Below are positions 36,596 to 46,378 of a DNA stretch of 64,000 bases, one piece after another. This DNA comes from Bordetella genomosp. 10 (GTDB taxonomy: Bacteria; Pseudomonadota; Gammaproteobacteria; Burkholderiales; Burkholderiaceae_B): assembly GCF_002261225.1 (NCBI RefSeq), contig NZ_NEVM01000005.1, positions 2,852,001-2,916,000 of the forward strand, read 5' to 3'. The notes below the pieces were generated by a model. The model made no database searches. It was not told where the DNA came from and worked only from the letters and a program-made list of their open reading frames with translations. The translations under genes and the position numbers were made by a program. Numbering within the stretch: position 1 is the stretch's first letter; every line of letters starts with the position of its first letter.

Positions 36596-36802
36596 TAGAC
36601 TCCCGAAAGACGGCGCTCATCGTTATCGGCCTGGTCCGTGCCGGGCCAGGCCGCTAGACTTATATCACGGCGCGCAACGCCGTTCCCGCACGGTCCGCTG
36701 GCGTCCATTCCCAAGGTTCATGGTAGAATCACCGCCAAGAGAGAAACCTCAAGGGGCTGGCTGTATCCGGCCTCTTCGACTCACAGGATTTTCCGGTCTG
36801 CC

Positions 36803-36853
36803 ATGACCCGTACCGCTTCGACCTGCATTGCTCAATGGTGGCGCTTCCAATAG
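36803..36853 (+). CDS. Second trp leader peptide, upstream of trpGDC
   Basis: A 16-residue frame, MTRTASTCIAQWWRFQ, from ATG at 36803 to TAG at 36851-36853, has two adjacent Trp codons at 36836-36841. Directly after them lies a hairpin, CGCTTCC (36842-36848) with GGAAGCG (36853-36859), which a ribosome paused at the Trp codons would block. It is 286 bases before trpG. Short Trp-rich frames ahead of trp genes are known sensors of charged tRNA-Trp; the ribosome site is weak, so translation is inferred. Confidence 0.65.
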   Translation: MTRTASTCIAQWWRFQ

Positions 36854-36859
36854 GAAGCG
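36842..36859 (+). other. Hairpin overlapping the end of the trpG leader peptide
   Basis: CGCTTCC and GGAAGCG pair over a 4-base AATA loop; the leader-peptide stop codon lies at the loop and 3' arm. Confidence 0.6.
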
Positions 36860-36884
36860 GCACGTCGTTGCGGACATTCCCGCA

Positions 36885-36934
36885 CCTTGCCGCCGTAACG
36901 GCTAGCAAGGTATAGCGCTCTCCGGCACGGCGGC
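36885..36934 (+). other. Two mutually exclusive hairpins in the trpG leader
   Basis: Structure A pairs CCTTGC (36885-36890) with GCAAGG (36905-36910). Structure B pairs GCCGCCGT (36889-36896) with ACGGCGGC (36927-36934). They share 36889-36896 (structure A also pairs bases inside that segment), so only one can form at a time, as in switching leaders. Energies were not computed. Confidence 0.5.
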
Positions 36935-36957
36935 TCCAACACCCAAGGAGACGCTCG

Positions 36958-37059
36958 ATGCCCTCAGATCCTTCCCGCCATAGTCTGCTGCCTCGCACGA
37001 AGCCGGCGCTGCGGTCGCGCGCGCCCAGGGCTTCCACATTCCGGGCTTCCATCCCCTGA
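36958..37059 (+). CDS. Possible 33-residue small protein in the trpG leader
   Basis: An ATG at 36958 follows AAGGAG at ideal spacing and opens a 33-codon frame ending with TGA at 37057-37059. The product is Arg/Ser/Pro-rich with no recognisable domain and no Trp. It could be a real small protein, a translated regulatory frame, or chance. The strong ribosome site between the switching hairpins and trpG is the only support. Confidence 0.3.
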   Translation: MPSDPSRHSLLPRTKPALRSRAPRASTFRASIP

Positions 37060-37139
37060 AATCCCGTGCAGACGCGTATGGCGCTGTGTATAACGACGAC
37101 GGATTCCTGAAGTTTTATCTTCCAGATCAAGGATTTGCA

Positions 37140-37709
37140 ATGTCTAAACTCCTGATGCTCGACAACTACGACTCCTTCACCTACAACCTCGTGCAGTACT
37201 TCGGCGAATTGGGCGAGGACGTCAAGGTGGCTCGCAACGACCAGATCACCCTGGAAGAAATCCACGCCATGAAGCCGGACCGCATCTGCGTCTCGCCCGG
37301 CCCCTGCTCGCCCAACGAGGCCGGCATCTCGGTGGCGCTGATCAAGGAATTCGCGGGCAAGCTGCCCATCCTGGGCGTGTGCCTGGGCCACCAGGCCATC
37401 GGCACCGCCTTCGGCGGCGACATCGTGCGCGCGCCGCAGATCATGCACGGCAAGACGGTGCGTATTACGCATACGGGTACGGACATATTCACGGGCCTGC
37501 CCTCGCCCTACACGGTGATCCGCTACAACTCGCTGACCATCGATCCCGCCACGCTGCCGGACTGCCTGCAGGTGACCGCCACGGCCGAGGACGGCGACAT
37601 CATGGGCGTTCGTCATAAAACGCTGCCGATTTACGGAGTACAGTTCCATCCGGAATCGGTATTGAGCGAGCATGGCCACGCGCTCATGCGCAACTTCCTG
37701 AACCTGTGA
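37140..37709 (+). CDS. trpG: Anthranilate synthase component II (glutamine amidotransferase)
   Basis: Class I glutamine amidotransferase of 189 residues that supplies ammonia to TrpE. The opening [16 protein letters not shown], the oxyanion region [15 protein letters not shown], the nucleophile Cys in [15 protein letters not shown] and the catalytic His-Glu in [15 protein letters not shown] are all present. ATG at 37140 is chosen; an upstream in-frame start at 37086 lies in the leader. In some bacteria the same subunit also serves 4-amino-4-deoxychorismate synthase. It is followed 35 bases later by trpD. Confidence 0.96.
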   Translation: MSKLLMLDNYDSFTYNLVQYFGELGEDVKVARNDQITLEEIHAMKPDRICVSPGPCSPNEAGISVALIKEFAGKLPILGVCLGHQAIGTAFGGDIVRAPQIMHGKTVRITHTGTDIFTGLPSPYTVIRYNSLTIDPATLPDCLQVTATAEDGDIMGVRHKTLPIYGVQFHPESVLSEHGHALMRNFLNL

Positions 37710-37744
37710 CGACAAGCCGCGAACAAGCCGCAAAGGCGTAGACC

Positions 37745-38770
37745 ATGACCATTTCCCCCACCGAAGCGCTGACCCGTTGCATCGAGCATCGTGAAATCTT
37801 TCACGACGAAATGCTGCACCTGATGCGTCTATTGATGCGCGGCGAGATGTCGCCGCAGATCGCCAGCGCGCTGCTGATGGGCCTGCGCGTCAAGAAGGAA
37901 ACGGTAGGCGAAATCACCGCCGCCGCCCAGGTCATGCGCGAATTCGCGACCCCGGTGGAAACGCCCTATCCGGAACAACTGCTGGATATGTGCGGAACCG
38001 GCGGCGACGGCAGCCACACGTTCAACATCTCGACCACGGCCATGTTCGTGGCCGCGGCGGCCGGCGTGAAGATCGCCAAGCACGGCAATCGCAGCGCGTC
38101 GTCGTCCTCCGGCAGCGCCGACGTCCTGGAAGCCCTGGGCGCCAACCTGCAATTGACGCCCGCGCAGGTGGCCGAGTGCATCGAGGCCACGGGCATCGGC
38201 TTCATGTTCGCGCCGGCCCATCATGGCGCCATGAAGAACGTGGCGGCGGTGCGCAAGGAACTGGGCGTGCGAACCATTTTCAATATCCTCGGTCCATTGA
38301 CCAACCCCGCCTCGGCGGCCAACCAGTTGATGGGCGTGTTCCATCCGGACCTGGTCGGCATCCAGGTGCGCGTGCTGGAGCGGCTGGGTTCGCGCCACGT
38401 GCTGGTGGTGCATGGCAAGGACGGAATGGACGAGGCTTCGCTGGGCGCCGCCACCATGATCGGCGAGCTGAAGGACGGCGTCATCAGCGAGTATGAAATC
38501 CATCCGGAAGACTACGGGCTATCCATGATGTCCAATCGCGGCATCAAGGTGTCCAATCGGGAGGAATCGCGCGCGCTGATCGTCGAGGCCTTGTCCGGCA
38601 AGGCCGGGCCCGCGCGCGACATCGTCGCATTGAATGCCGGTCTGGCGATTTACGCGGGGAATGGCGCGCCTTCCATCGACGCGGGCTTGAAGCTCGCTTT
38701 TGAAACCATTGCTAACGGCGCTGCCCGGGACAAGTTGGAACAATTCTGCGCCTACACCCGGAAGTTCTGA
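37745..38770 (+). CDS. trpD: Anthranilate phosphoribosyltransferase
   Basis: Joins anthranilate to phosphoribosyl pyrophosphate. It has 341 residues with the PRPP-binding [38 protein letters not shown] and [31 protein letters not shown]. It is second in trpGDC, 15 bases before trpC. Confidence 0.97.
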   Translation: MTISPTEALTRCIEHREIFHDEMLHLMRLLMRGEMSPQIASALLMGLRVKKETVGEITAAAQVMREFATPVETPYPEQLLDMCGTGGDGSHTFNISTTAMFVAAAAGVKIAKHGNRSASSSSGSADVLEALGANLQLTPAQVAECIEATGIGFMFAPAHHGAMKNVAAVRKELGVRTIFNILGPLTNPASAANQLMGVFHPDLVGIQVRVLERLGSRHVLVVHGKDGMDEASLGAATMIGELKDGVISEYEIHPEDYGLSMMSNRGIKVSNREESRALIVEALSGKAGPARDIVALNAGLAIYAGNGAPSIDAGLKLAFETIANGAARDKLEQFCAYTRKF

Positions 38771-38785
38771 ACGGGAACATTTGAG

Positions 38786-39574
38786 ATGAACGACATTCTT
38801 GCGAAGATCCTCGCCGTCAAGGCCGAGGAAGTCGCCACCGCGCGCCAGATGCGCAGCGAAGCGGAGTTGCTGCGCGAAGCGCAGGCCCGCCAGGACGTGC
38901 GCGGTTTCGCGCAAGCCATCGAAGACAAGATCGCCGCCGGCAAGCCCGGCGTCATCGCCGAGATCAAGAAGGCCTCGCCCTCGCGCGGCGTATTGCGCGA
39001 AAACTTCAACCCCGCCGAGATCGCCGCGTCGTATGCGGTGCACGGGGCCGCCTGCCTGTCGGTGTTGACCGACGTGCAGTTCTTCCAGGGTTCGCACGAT
39101 CATCTGCGCCAGGCCCGCGCGTCCTGCCCGCTGCCGGTGCTGCGCAAGGACTTCGTCATCGATCCCTACCAGATCATCAAGGCGCGCGCGCTGGGCGCGG
39201 ACTGCGTGCTGCTCATCGCGGCGGCGCTGACGCCCGCCCAGCTCAAGGAAATGGAAGCCTGCGCGATGGAACTGGGCATGGACGTGCTGGTGGAAGTGCA
39301 CGACGCGCAGGAACTGGAAGTGGCGCTGGACATGCGCACGCCGCTGCTGGGCATCAACAACCGCAATCTGCGCACCTTCGAGACCTCGCTGCGCAACACG
39401 CTCGACCTGCTGCCGCGCATTCCCGCCGGCCGCCGCGTCGTCACGGAAAGCGGCATCCTCAAGCCCGAGGACGTCCAGTTGATGCGCTCGAAGGGCGTGG
39501 ACGCCTTCCTGGTCGGCGAAGCCTTCATGCGCGCGCCGGACCCGGGCGCGGAACTGGCGCGGCTGATCGCCTGA
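38786..39574 (+). CDS. trpC: Indole-3-glycerol phosphate synthase
   Basis: Ring-closing enzyme of tryptophan synthesis, 262 residues, monofunctional (no fused TrpF). It has [20 protein letters not shown] with a catalytic lysine, [12 protein letters not shown] with the general acid, [27 protein letters not shown] and [12 protein letters not shown]. trpF, trpB and trpA are not in the window. Confidence 0.97.
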   Translation: MNDILAKILAVKAEEVATARQMRSEAELLREAQARQDVRGFAQAIEDKIAAGKPGVIAEIKKASPSRGVLRENFNPAEIAASYAVHGAACLSVLTDVQFFQGSHDHLRQARASCPLPVLRKDFVIDPYQIIKARALGADCVLLIAAALTPAQLKEMEACAMELGMDVLVEVHDAQELEVALDMRTPLLGINNRNLRTFETSLRNTLDLLPRIPAGRRVVTESGILKPEDVQLMRSKGVDAFLVGEAFMRAPDPGAELARLIA

Positions 39575-39590
39575 CGCCTGGCGGACGCCC

Positions 39591-41747
39591 TCAGGCCACG
39601 CCGTTCTTGACGCGGCGGTACAAGGTGCTGCGATGCACGCCCAGGCGGCGCGCGGCTTGGCTGACGTTGCCGCCGCAGGCCTGCAACGCCGCGCGGATGG
39701 CGGCGTCGGTTTGGCCTTGCAGGGTGCCGGCCGCCGCATCGCGGTCCAGGACCGGCAAGGCGCCGCGGATATCGGCCGACAACATATCGACCCGCACGTC
39801 CTCGTCGCCGGCCAGCACGCGCAGCGTCCGCAGGGTCGTCGACAACTGGCGGAAATTGCCCGGCCATGCGTAGTCGGCCAGCAGGCGCATCACGTCGGCG
39901 GGCAGGCGCGGGCCGGCGTCGGGGGCATTGCCGGACGCGCGCCACAGCGCGCGCACGATGGCGGCGCGGTCGGCATGCTCGCGCAGGGCCGGCAGGCGCA
40001 CCGTGTATTCGGCGATGCGGAAATACAGATCGCTGCGGACCGGGCCGCTCACGGCCAAGGCCGGCGCCGCGCGCGCGGTGGAAATGCCGCCCGCGCCCGC
40101 CATGGCGCCCATCCCCGCCGCGCCGGCCGCACCGATGCCGTCGCCATGGCCCGCGCCGATGTCCAGCGCCTGGTGCGTGGCGCAGATCAGCGCGAAATCC
40201 ACAGGCACCGCCCGGCCGCCGCCCAGCGGCGTGACTTCGCGCGCCTGCAGCACACGCAGCAGCCGCGCCTGCAAGGGCAAGGGCATGTCGCCGATCTCGT
40301 CCAGGAACAGGACCCCGCCGTGGGCCTGGCGCAGCAGGCCCTTGCTGCCCTGGCGGCGCGCGCCGGTGAAGGCGCCGTCCTCATAGCCGAACAATTCCGA
40401 TTCGATCAGGGTTTCCGGCAGCGCGGCGCAATTGACCGCCACGAAAGGACCGCCGGCGCGCGCGCTGCGCTGATGCATCTGGCGCGCGAAGACCTCCTTG
40501 CCCACGCCCGTCTCGCCTTGCAGCAGCACCGCCACGCCCGCATCCAGCAGGCGCACCGTACGCGCCAGTTCGCCCAGGGTGGCGGGATCGAACCAATAGG
40601 ATGGGGACGGAGCGGCCCTGCCACGCGCGACGGCGCGCGCGTCGTCGCCGTCTTGCGCATCGCGATTCCGTGCGCGGCGATCTTGCGGCAGGCCGTCCGG
40701 CGCGGGGCGATCCTGCGCGGGATGCGCGGGTTCGCGGGTGACCGGCGCCGCGGGAGGAACCGGGGGCACGGGCGGATCGGTCCGCACCGGACTGACGGGG
40801 GTGACGCCGCCGATGCCGATCAGGCTCGCCTCGCGCGCCGGGCCGGCCGGGCCATGGCCGGGCCAGCGCACCTGCGCGTGCAGCATCCGCCCGTCCTGGC
40901 GGTGCAGGCGCCCGTCGGCGGCGGCCTGGCCGGGCGTTCCCGCGAAAAGGTCGTCGTAGCGGAACACGCCCAGGCCGGCGCGGTCGATGCCGAGCAGGGC
41001 CAGCGCGTGGCGATTGGCCGCCGCCAGCACGTCGCCGTCGAAAGCCAGCAAGGCCGCGGTGTCGCGCGCCAGGCCGTCGGGCCGCTCGTGCAGGCATAAC
41101 AGCATGCAAGACCCCGCCAGGTCCTCGAACAGCGCGCGCTCCACCCTGTCGATCGCCGCGCGCAGGCTGTCGCCCGCGCCGGCCCAGCGGCCGTCGGCAT
41201 GGCAGGTCAGGTCCAGCAGGCCCAGGGTGCGGCCGGCGGGGTCCAGGATGGGCATGGCGGCGCAGGTGAGCACCCGGTTGGGCTCGAAATAATGCTCGGC
41301 GCCCTGCACGGCGATGGCGCGGCGTTCGACCAGCGCCGTCCCGATGGCGTTGGTGCCGGCCGCCGATTCGCTCCAGCAGGCGCCGGGCGCCAGCGCCAGC
41401 AGGCTGGCGCAGTCGAGAAAGTCGAGGCTGCCGCCGCTGTCCAGGACCAGGCCGGCGGCGTCAGTGAGCACCACCAGTCCGCCGGCGTCCCGCGCCCGCC
41501 GCTTCATCTCCGCCATGACCGGCCCGCACAGCCGGCGCAAGGCCGCGTGGCGGTCCAGTTCCTGGCGCAGCTCGGCCTGGGTCAGCAGTTCCGGCGGGCG
41601 GGCGCCGCGCATGTCCTGCCCGGACTCGGCGCAGCGGCGCCATGAGCGCAGGATGGGTTCGGCCAGCACGTGTTCCGGGACGACACCCTTCTGCCGGAAC
41701 AGCCGGCGCGCGGCACTGAGCGCGGCCTGGTGGGACGGGATGGACAT
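39591..41747 (-). CDS. AcoR-type sigma-54-dependent transcriptional activator
   Basis: Activator of RNA polymerase-sigma-54, 718 residues. The N-terminal half (about 80-340) has GAF and PAS-like sensing segments ([33 protein letters not shown]). A Pro-rich linker near 350-400 precedes an AAA+ domain with Walker [10 protein letters not shown], the GAFTGA loop that contacts sigma-54, and Walker [12 protein letters not shown] Fis-type helix-turn-helix closes it ([21 protein letters not shown]). ATG at 41747 has GGAG upstream. It is divergent from an aldehyde dehydrogenase with a sigma-54 promoter, so that operon is its probable target; relatives respond to acetoin or short alcohols and aldehydes. 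A Gly/Ala-rich insert lies in the AAA+ domain. Confidence 0.93.
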   Translation of the reverse strand: MSIPSHQAALSAARRLFRQKGVVPEHVLAEPILRSWRRCAESGQDMRGARPPELLTQAELRQELDRHAALRRLCGPVMAEMKRRARDAGGLVVLTDAAGLVLDSGGSLDFLDCASLLALAPGACWSESAAGTNAIGTALVERRAIAVQGAEHYFEPNRVLTCAAMPILDPAGRTLGLLDLTCHADGRWAGAGDSLRAAIDRVERALFEDLAGSCMLLCLHERPDGLARDTAALLAFDGDVLAAANRHALALLGIDRAGLGVFRYDDLFAGTPGQAAADGRLHRQDGRMLHAQVRWPGHGPAGPAREASLIGIGGVTPVSPVRTDPPVPPVPPAAPVTREPAHPAQDRPAPDGLPQDRRARNRDAQDGDDARAVARGRAAPSPSYWFDPATLGELARTVRLLDAGVAVLLQGETGVGKEVFARQMHQRSARAGGPFVAVNCAALPETLIESELFGYEDGAFTGARRQGSKGLLRQAHGGVLFLDEIGDMPLPLQARLLRVLQAREVTPLGGGRAVPVDFALICATHQALDIGAGHGDGIGAAGAAGMGAMAGAGGISTARAAPALAVSGPVRSDLYFRIAEYTVRLPALREHADRAAIVRALWRASGNAPDAGPRLPADVMRLLADYAWPGNFRQLSTTLRTLRVLAGDEDVRVDMLSADIRGALPVLDRDAAAGTLQGQTDAAIRAALQACGGNVSQAARRLGVHRSTLYRRVKNGVA

Positions 41748-41769
41748 GATGGTCTCCGGTAGGCGTTCT

Positions 41770-41783
41770 GCGACACCTGTCGC
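41770..41783. promoter_or_regulatory. Activator-binding palindrome 1
   Basis: GCGACA-CC-TGTCGC is a perfect palindrome upstream of the sigma-54 promoter. It shares its half-site (GCGACA/TGTCGC) with the second palindrome 8 bases away, as expected for an enhancer bound by a dimeric Fis-type activator. Confidence 0.6.
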
Positions 41784-41789
41784 CGTCCG

Positions 41790-41808
41790 CTGTCGCAAAA
41801 CGCGACAG
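41790..41808. promoter_or_regulatory. Activator-binding palindrome 2
   Basis: CTGTCGC and GCGACAG are 7-base inverted arms around AAAAC. It lies about 137 bases upstream of the -24 element, a normal enhancer distance for sigma-54 promoters. Confidence 0.6.
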
Positions 41809-41944
41809 GGCGGTCCGGCGCGCGCCAGCGGCCGGCGATTATCGCGTACTTTCGCACGCGCCCCCGCCCTTGTCCACGCGCGTAACGTTCCTATACGTTC
41901 GTTCCCATACGTTCCGCGGCCGGGCCGGGACCGCCGCGCCGGAT

Positions 41945-41960
41945 TGGCATGCATATTGCA
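41945..41960 (+). promoter_or_regulatory. Sigma-54 promoter (-24/-12)
   Basis: TGGCAT-N5-TTGCA (TGGCATGCATATTGCA) matches the TGGCAC-N5-TTGCW consensus with the invariant GG and GC exactly spaced. Transcription should begin near 41972, about 53 bases before the aldehyde dehydrogenase ATG. Confidence 0.85.
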
Positions 41961-42024
41961 AGAAGGAGAAGCAGGCCCGTCGCAGGGCTGCCCCCCAACC
42001 CGGGGCCATTCGAAAGGAGACACC

Positions 42025-43554
42025 ATGGACACCGCTACCCGCGTCGCGCCGGATGCCTACGGCACGCCCGTCAATTTCAAGAAACAGTACGACAACTTCA
42101 TCGGCGGCGGCTGGCAGGCGCCCGTCGAGGGACAGTATTTCGACAATGTGACGCCGATCACCGGCCAGGTGCTGTCGCGCAATGCGCGCTCCACCGCGCG
42201 CGACATCGAGCTGGCGCTGGATGCGGCGCACAAGGCCGCGCCCGCCTGGGGCAAGACCTCGGTGGCCGAGCGGGCCCGCATGCTGTCCCGCATCGCCGAC
42301 ATCATCGAGGCCAACCTGGAACTGCTGGCCACGGCGGAGACGTGGGACAACGGCAAGCCGATACGCGAAGCGCGCGCCGCCGACATCCCCCTGGCCGTCG
42401 ACCACTTCCGCTACTACGCGGCGGCCATCCGCGCGCAGGAAGGCGGGCTCTCGGAAATCGACGCAGATACCGTGGCCTACCACTTCAAGGAGCCGCTGGG
42501 CGTGGTCGGCCAGATCATTCCCTGGAACTTCCCCATCCTGATGGCGGCCTGGAAGCTGGCCCCGGCGCTGGCCGCCGGCAATTGCGTGGTGATCAAGCCG
42601 GCCGAGCAGACGCCCACCGGCATCATGGTGCTGGCCGAGCTCATTGCCGACGTGCTGCCGCCGGGGGTGCTCAACATCGTCACCGGCTTCGGCCTGGAAG
42701 CGGGCAAGCCGCTGGCGTCCAACAAGCGCATCGCCAAGATCGCGTTCACCGGCGAGACCACCACCGGCCGCCTGATCATGCAGTACGCCGCGCAGAACCT
42801 CATCCCCGTGACGCTGGAGCTGGGCGGCAAGTCGCCCAACATCTTCTTCGCCGACGTGGCCGCGCAGGATGACGATTTCTTCGACAAGGCCATCGAGGGT
42901 TTCGTGATGTTCGCGCTGAACCAGGGCGAGGTCTGCACCTGCCCCAGCCGCGCGCTGATCCAGGAATCCATCTACGACCGTTTCATGGAGCGCGCGCTCA
43001 AGCGCGTGGCCGCGATCAAGCAGGGCAACCCGCTGGACGCCGACACCATGATAGGCGCGCAGGCCTCCAGCGAGCAGTTGGAGAAGATCTTGTCCTACCT
43101 GGATATCGGCAAGCAGGAAGGCGCCAAGGTGCTGGCCGGCGGCGCGCGCGCGCAACTGCCGGGCGAGTTGAAGGACGGCTATTACGTGCAGCCCACGGTG
43201 TTCGAGGGCAAGAACAATATGCGCGTGTTCCAGGAGGAAATCTTCGGGCCGGTGGTGGCGGTGACCTCCTTCAAGGACGCCGACGACGCGCTGGCCATCG
43301 CCAACGACACGCTGTACGGCCTGGGCGCGGGGGTCTGGTCGCGCGACGGCAATACCGCCTATCGCATGGGACGCGCGATCCAGGCGGGCCGCGTGTGGAC
43401 CAACTGCTATCACGCCTATCCGGCGCACGCGGCGTTCGGCGGGTACAAGCAGTCGGGCATCGGGCGCGAAAACCACAAGATGATGCTGGACCATTATCAG
43501 CAGACCAAGAACCTGCTGGTCAGCTACAGCCCGAAGAAACTGGGCTTCTTCTGA
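42025..43554 (+). CDS. exaC: NAD-dependent acetaldehyde dehydrogenase (ExaC/AldB type)
   Basis: Cytoplasmic aldehyde dehydrogenase of 509 residues, close to ExaC and AldB (about 506). It shows [60 protein letters not shown] and the nucleophile Cys region [15 protein letters not shown], a form typical of this subgroup. AAAGGAG precedes the ATG. The sigma-54 promoter and divergent AcoR-type activator suggest induction by ethanol, acetoin or related compounds. A DUF779 gene follows, a pairing seen in many proteobacteria. Confidence 0.9.
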   Translation: MDTATRVAPDAYGTPVNFKKQYDNFIGGGWQAPVEGQYFDNVTPITGQVLSRNARSTARDIELALDAAHKAAPAWGKTSVAERARMLSRIADIIEANLELLATAETWDNGKPIREARAADIPLAVDHFRYYAAAIRAQEGGLSEIDADTVAYHFKEPLGVVGQIIPWNFPILMAAWKLAPALAAGNCVVIKPAEQTPTGIMVLAELIADVLPPGVLNIVTGFGLEAGKPLASNKRIAKIAFTGETTTGRLIMQYAAQNLIPVTLELGGKSPNIFFADVAAQDDDFFDKAIEGFVMFALNQGEVCTCPSRALIQESIYDRFMERALKRVAAIKQGNPLDADTMIGAQASSEQLEKILSYLDIGKQEGAKVLAGGARAQLPGELKDGYYVQPTVFEGKNNMRVFQEEIFGPVVAVTSFKDADDALAIANDTLYGLGAGVWSRDGNTAYRMGRAIQAGRVWTNCYHAYPAHAAFGGYKQSGIGRENHKMMLDHYQQTKNLLVSYSPKKLGFF

Positions 43555-43585
43555 AGCTTTTCTGAAGCGGGACGCAACGGGAGCG

Positions 43586-43624
43586 AGGCGGGGCCGGACG
43601 GTGCGAAGCCGCCCGGCCCCGCCT
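43586..43624 (+). terminator. Strong hairpin between exaC and the DUF779 gene
   Basis: AGGCGGGGCCGG and CCGGCCCCGCCT form a perfect 12-bp stem over a 15-base loop, 31 bases after the exaC stop. There is no T-run beyond TTGCG, so it may attenuate rather than stop transcription into the next gene. Confidence 0.5.
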
Positions 43625-43649
43625 TGCGACAACATCGGAGCAAGGCATC

Positions 43650-44072
43650 ATGTCCCAGGCAGATCTTGAACAACGCGGCGCGCCCGGCGGGCAGGCCGCT
43701 CGCACGGCGGCGCGCGAGGACGGCGATGGCGGCAAGGTCACGGCCACGCCCGCCGCGCTGGCATTCATCGCGGAGCTGACGGCCGAATACGGGCCCATCA
43801 TGTTCCACCAGTCCGGCGGCTGTTGCGACGGCTCGTCGCCCATGTGCTATCCGCAGGGCGAATTCCTGCTGGCCGACCACGACGTGCTGCTCGGTGAAAT
43901 CGGCGGCGCGCCCTTCTATATCGGCGGCGCGCAATACGAAGCGTGGAAGCACACCGATCTGATCATCGACGTCGTCCCTGGACGCGGCGGCATGTTCTCG
44001 CTGGACAACGGCCGGGAAAAACGCTTCCTCACCCGCTCGTCCATCTGCGCCGTGCCGCCCGCGAAGACGTAG
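43650..44072 (+). CDS. DUF779 domain protein
   Basis: A 140-residue cytoplasmic protein with the DUF779 pattern: MFHQSGGCCDGSSPMCYPQGEF, followed by DVLLGEIGGAPFYIGGAQYEAW. The conserved Cys-Cys and Cys suggest metal or thiol chemistry, but the role is unknown. It follows an ExaC-type aldehyde dehydrogenase, the family's most common neighbour, and may protect from or assist with aldehyde. Residues 1-30 are less conserved. Confidence 0.85.
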   Translation: MSQADLEQRGAPGGQAARTAAREDGDGGKVTATPAALAFIAELTAEYGPIMFHQSGGCCDGSSPMCYPQGEFLLADHDVLLGEIGGAPFYIGGAQYEAWKHTDLIIDVVPGRGGMFSLDNGREKRFLTRSSICAVPPAKT

Positions 44073-44092
44073 GCGGCGGACGATTCGTTCAA

Positions 44093-44188
44093 TGGCGGAA
44101 GGCAGCAGGAGTCGAACCTACCTGGGAACGGCTGACGCCCCCAACCGGGTTTGAAGCCCGGCCGCGCCACCGGGCACGGATGCCTTCC
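44093..44188 (-). tRNA. selC: tRNA-Sec (UCA anticodon)
   Basis: Read on the minus strand, the sequence begins GGAAGGCATCCGTGCCCGG and ends TGCCTTCCGCCA. The 8-bp acceptor stem GGAAGGCA/TGCCTTCC, the anticodon loop CTTCAAA with UCA, a long variable arm and the T-loop GGTTCGACTCC closely follow E. coli selC; CCA is encoded. It lies downstream of selB on the same strand, so it may be part of the selenium operon or have its own promoter. Confidence 0.95.
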
Positions 44189-44275
44189 CCGGCGGCAAGC
44201 GCCAGAACCTGTCTGGCACATGCCGGCGAAAAGGGATGAAAGGGAAACATGGGATGCGTGGCGCACAGCCGCGCA

Positions 44276-46378
44276 TCAGATTTCCCATTGAGTGTCGGCA
44301 CGCAGCAGATGCGTGTCGCGCACGCGGCGAGTGTATCCGACGCGGTCGAAGAACTCCAGGATCTGGATCGCGCGCTTGCGGCCCAGGCCCGTGGCGTCGC
44401 GGAAGGCCGCCGCCTCGACGCCCTGCGATACGCGATTCGGCGACGCGGCCTCGGCCCGCGCCGCCAGCCGCGCCACCAGCGCCGCCAGTTCGCGCACGCG
44501 ATCGCGGTGATAGAAGAGATCCTTGACCACCTGGCTGGCCTCGCCGCGCCGCATCAGCTTGCGCAGCAAGGTCCGCACGCGTTCTTCGGACTGGTTGTGG
44601 CGGCGCGCCAGGTCGCGCACCCAGGGCGGATCGTAGGCGCCCGCCGCGAGGTCGGGCAGCAGCCGCGCCGCCAGCGCCTCGTCTTCCTCGCTCAGCGTCG
44701 CGCTATGCCCGGGCAGATGCAGCCAGGGACCATTGCGCTGGAGATCGCCGTCGCGCAGCAGGTCATCGACCAGCGCGCGCAGCAGCGCATCGTCCAGCGT
44801 GGGCCAGGCCATGCGGCGCAGGCGGCTGATGTCCGCGCCCGGCTCGTCGGGAAGGTCGTCGTGGAACTTGCGCAAAGCGCCGAGCGCCGCATCGCGCAAG
44901 GCATCGCGATGCCGGCGCAGGATGACGATATCGCCGATGCGCAACGCATCCGCGGGCAAGCCGGACGGCGCGGGTTTTGCGGCGGCATCTTGCGCGGTCG
45001 GCGTCGACGGCGCCAGGCCTTCGATCGGCCGGCCGGCGAGGCGTTGCAGGTCGGCGATGCGGATGCCCAGCGGGGCTTCGGCCAGGAGGGGAGCGAGGCC
45101 GCCATCCGCCAGCAGGGAAGCGACGGCGTCCAGCCAGGCGAGGCGCGCGGGCGCGCGGCGCTTTCGGTCGGGCGCCTGCGGGTCGAGCACGACGCCGCCG
45201 CCTATGGTGCGCGTGGCCTGGGCATTGCGCGCGATGAAGCGGTCGCCCGCGCTGGCGCACACGGGCCTGTCGAAGACCAGTTGCACGCGGCCGCCGGCGC
45301 CGGGCGCCACGGTATCCGCGGTCAGGGGCACGACGTGCGCCAGGCGCCGGGCGGCGCCCCAATGGATGTGCAGCGGCGTCCAGGCCTTGACGGTGGTGCC
45401 GGCGTCGGCCAGCAGGCGCAGGTCGACGTCGATGCGGGTGGACGGCGCCATCGCGCGGGCATCGGCGATCCAGTCGCCGCGCTCGATGGCGCGGGTGTCG
45501 ATGCCGGCCAGGTTCAGGGCGCAACGCTGGCCCGCCACGCCCACGCTGGCGGCGCGGTTCTGCGCATGCAGGCTGCGCACGCGCACGGGCGTGCCGGCGG
45601 GCGCCAGCACCAGCGCCGCCGCGTCCTCGCCGCCCGCGTAGCCGTCTGGACGTTTGCCATCGTCCGTAGAACGGCCGTCCTGCCGCTGGCTGTCCTGCTG
45701 TGAGCCGTCCTGCCGCGGGCCGTCTTCCGCCTTCGCCGTCTTGCCCGGCGCCGCCACTTCCAGGCGTCCGCCGAAGACGGTCCCCGTGACCACGGTGCCG
45801 TGGCCCGGCAGCGTGAACACGCGATCCACTGCCAGGCGGAAGAAGCCGTCCTCGCGCCGCGCGGGCAAGGCGGCGGCGCAGGCGAACAGGTGGTCGCGCA
45901 GTGCCGCCACGCCTTCCCCGTCGGCCCCCGCCTGGGCATTGACGGGAAATACCGGCGCGTCGGCCAGGGGGGAGCCGGCCAGCAGCGCGCGCGCCTGCAT
46001 CCCGACTTCCGCCACCCGCGCCGCGTCGACGCGATCGATCTTGGTAATCGCCACCGCGCCGCGGGTCACGCCCACCAGATCCAGGATGGCGAGGTGTTCG
46101 CGCGTCTGCGGCATGACGCCGTCGTCCGCGGCAATGACCAGCAGGCCGAAATCGATGCCGCTGGCGCCGGCCACCATGGTGTGGACCAGCTTTTCGTGGC
46201 CGGGCACGTCGATGAAGCCCAGCACCTGCCCGTCCGGCGCGGGCAGGTAGGCATAGCCCAATTCGATGGAAATGCCGCGCGCCTTCTCTTCCTTCAGGCG
46301 ATCGGTGTCGACGCCGGTGAGCGCGCGCACCAGCGTGGATTTTCCATGGTCGATATGACCGGCGGTGCCGACGATCAC
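44276..46378 (-). CDS. selB: Selenocysteine-specific elongation factor SelB
   Basis: GTPase that brings Sec-tRNA to UGA codons marked by a SECIS hairpin. It has 700 residues, longer than E. coli SelB (614). G1 is [14 protein letters not shown]3 DVPGHEKLV, and the G4 position reads ITKIDRVD. Winged-helix domains that bind SECIS occupy the C-terminal third ([40 protein letters not shown]). GTG at 46378 is the start; it overlaps the selA stop by four bases (GTGA). A Gln/Asp/Gly-rich insert of about 40 residues (about 212-253, with repeated QDG units) lies in the beta-barrel region after the GTPase domain and is not in standard SelB. Confidence 0.95.
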   Translation of the reverse strand: MIVGTAGHIDHGKSTLVRALTGVDTDRLKEEKARGISIELGYAYLPAPDGQVLGFIDVPGHEKLVHTMVAGASGIDFGLLVIAADDGVMPQTREHLAILDLVGVTRGAVAITKIDRVDAARVAEVGMQARALLAGSPLADAPVFPVNAQAGADGEGVAALRDHLFACAAALPARREDGFFRLAVDRVFTLPGHGTVVTGTVFGGRLEVAAPGKTAKAEDGPRQDGSQQDSQRQDGRSTDDGKRPDGYAGGEDAAALVLAPAGTPVRVRSLHAQNRAASVGVAGQRCALNLAGIDTRAIERGDWIADARAMAPSTRIDVDLRLLADAGTTVKAWTPLHIHWGAARRLAHVVPLTADTVAPGAGGRVQLVFDRPVCASAGDRFIARNAQATRTIGGGVVLDPQAPDRKRRAPARLAWLDAVASLLADGGLAPLLAEAPLGIRIADLQRLAGRPIEGLAPSTPTAQDAAAKPAPSGLPADALRIGDIVILRRHRDALRDAALGALRKFHDDLPDEPGADISRLRRMAWPTLDDALLRALVDDLLRDGDLQRNGPWLHLPGHSATLSEEDEALAARLLPDLAAGAYDPPWVRDLARRHNQSEERVRTLLRKLMRRGEASQVVKDLFYHRDRVRELAALVARLAARAEAASPNRVSQGVEAAAFRDATGLGRKRAIQILEFFDRVGYTRRVRDTHLLRADTQWEI

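Larger units (their letters stand above)
36596..37139 (+). promoter_or_regulatory. 544-bp leader region of trpGDC
   Basis: This gap holds a Trp-rich leader peptide (36803-36853), an overlapping hairpin (36842-36859), two mutually exclusive hairpins (36885-36910 and 36889-36934) and a 33-residue small frame (36958-37059). No stem followed by a T-run is visible, so a classical intrinsic attenuator like the one before trpE is not seen. The region looks like an RNA-based tryptophan-sensing leader of another design. Confidence 0.6.

Noticed and set aside
44093..44188. Integration (att) site at the selC tRNA
   Set aside because: selC is a known integration hotspot, but no integrase gene or direct repeat of the tRNA end is visible nearby.
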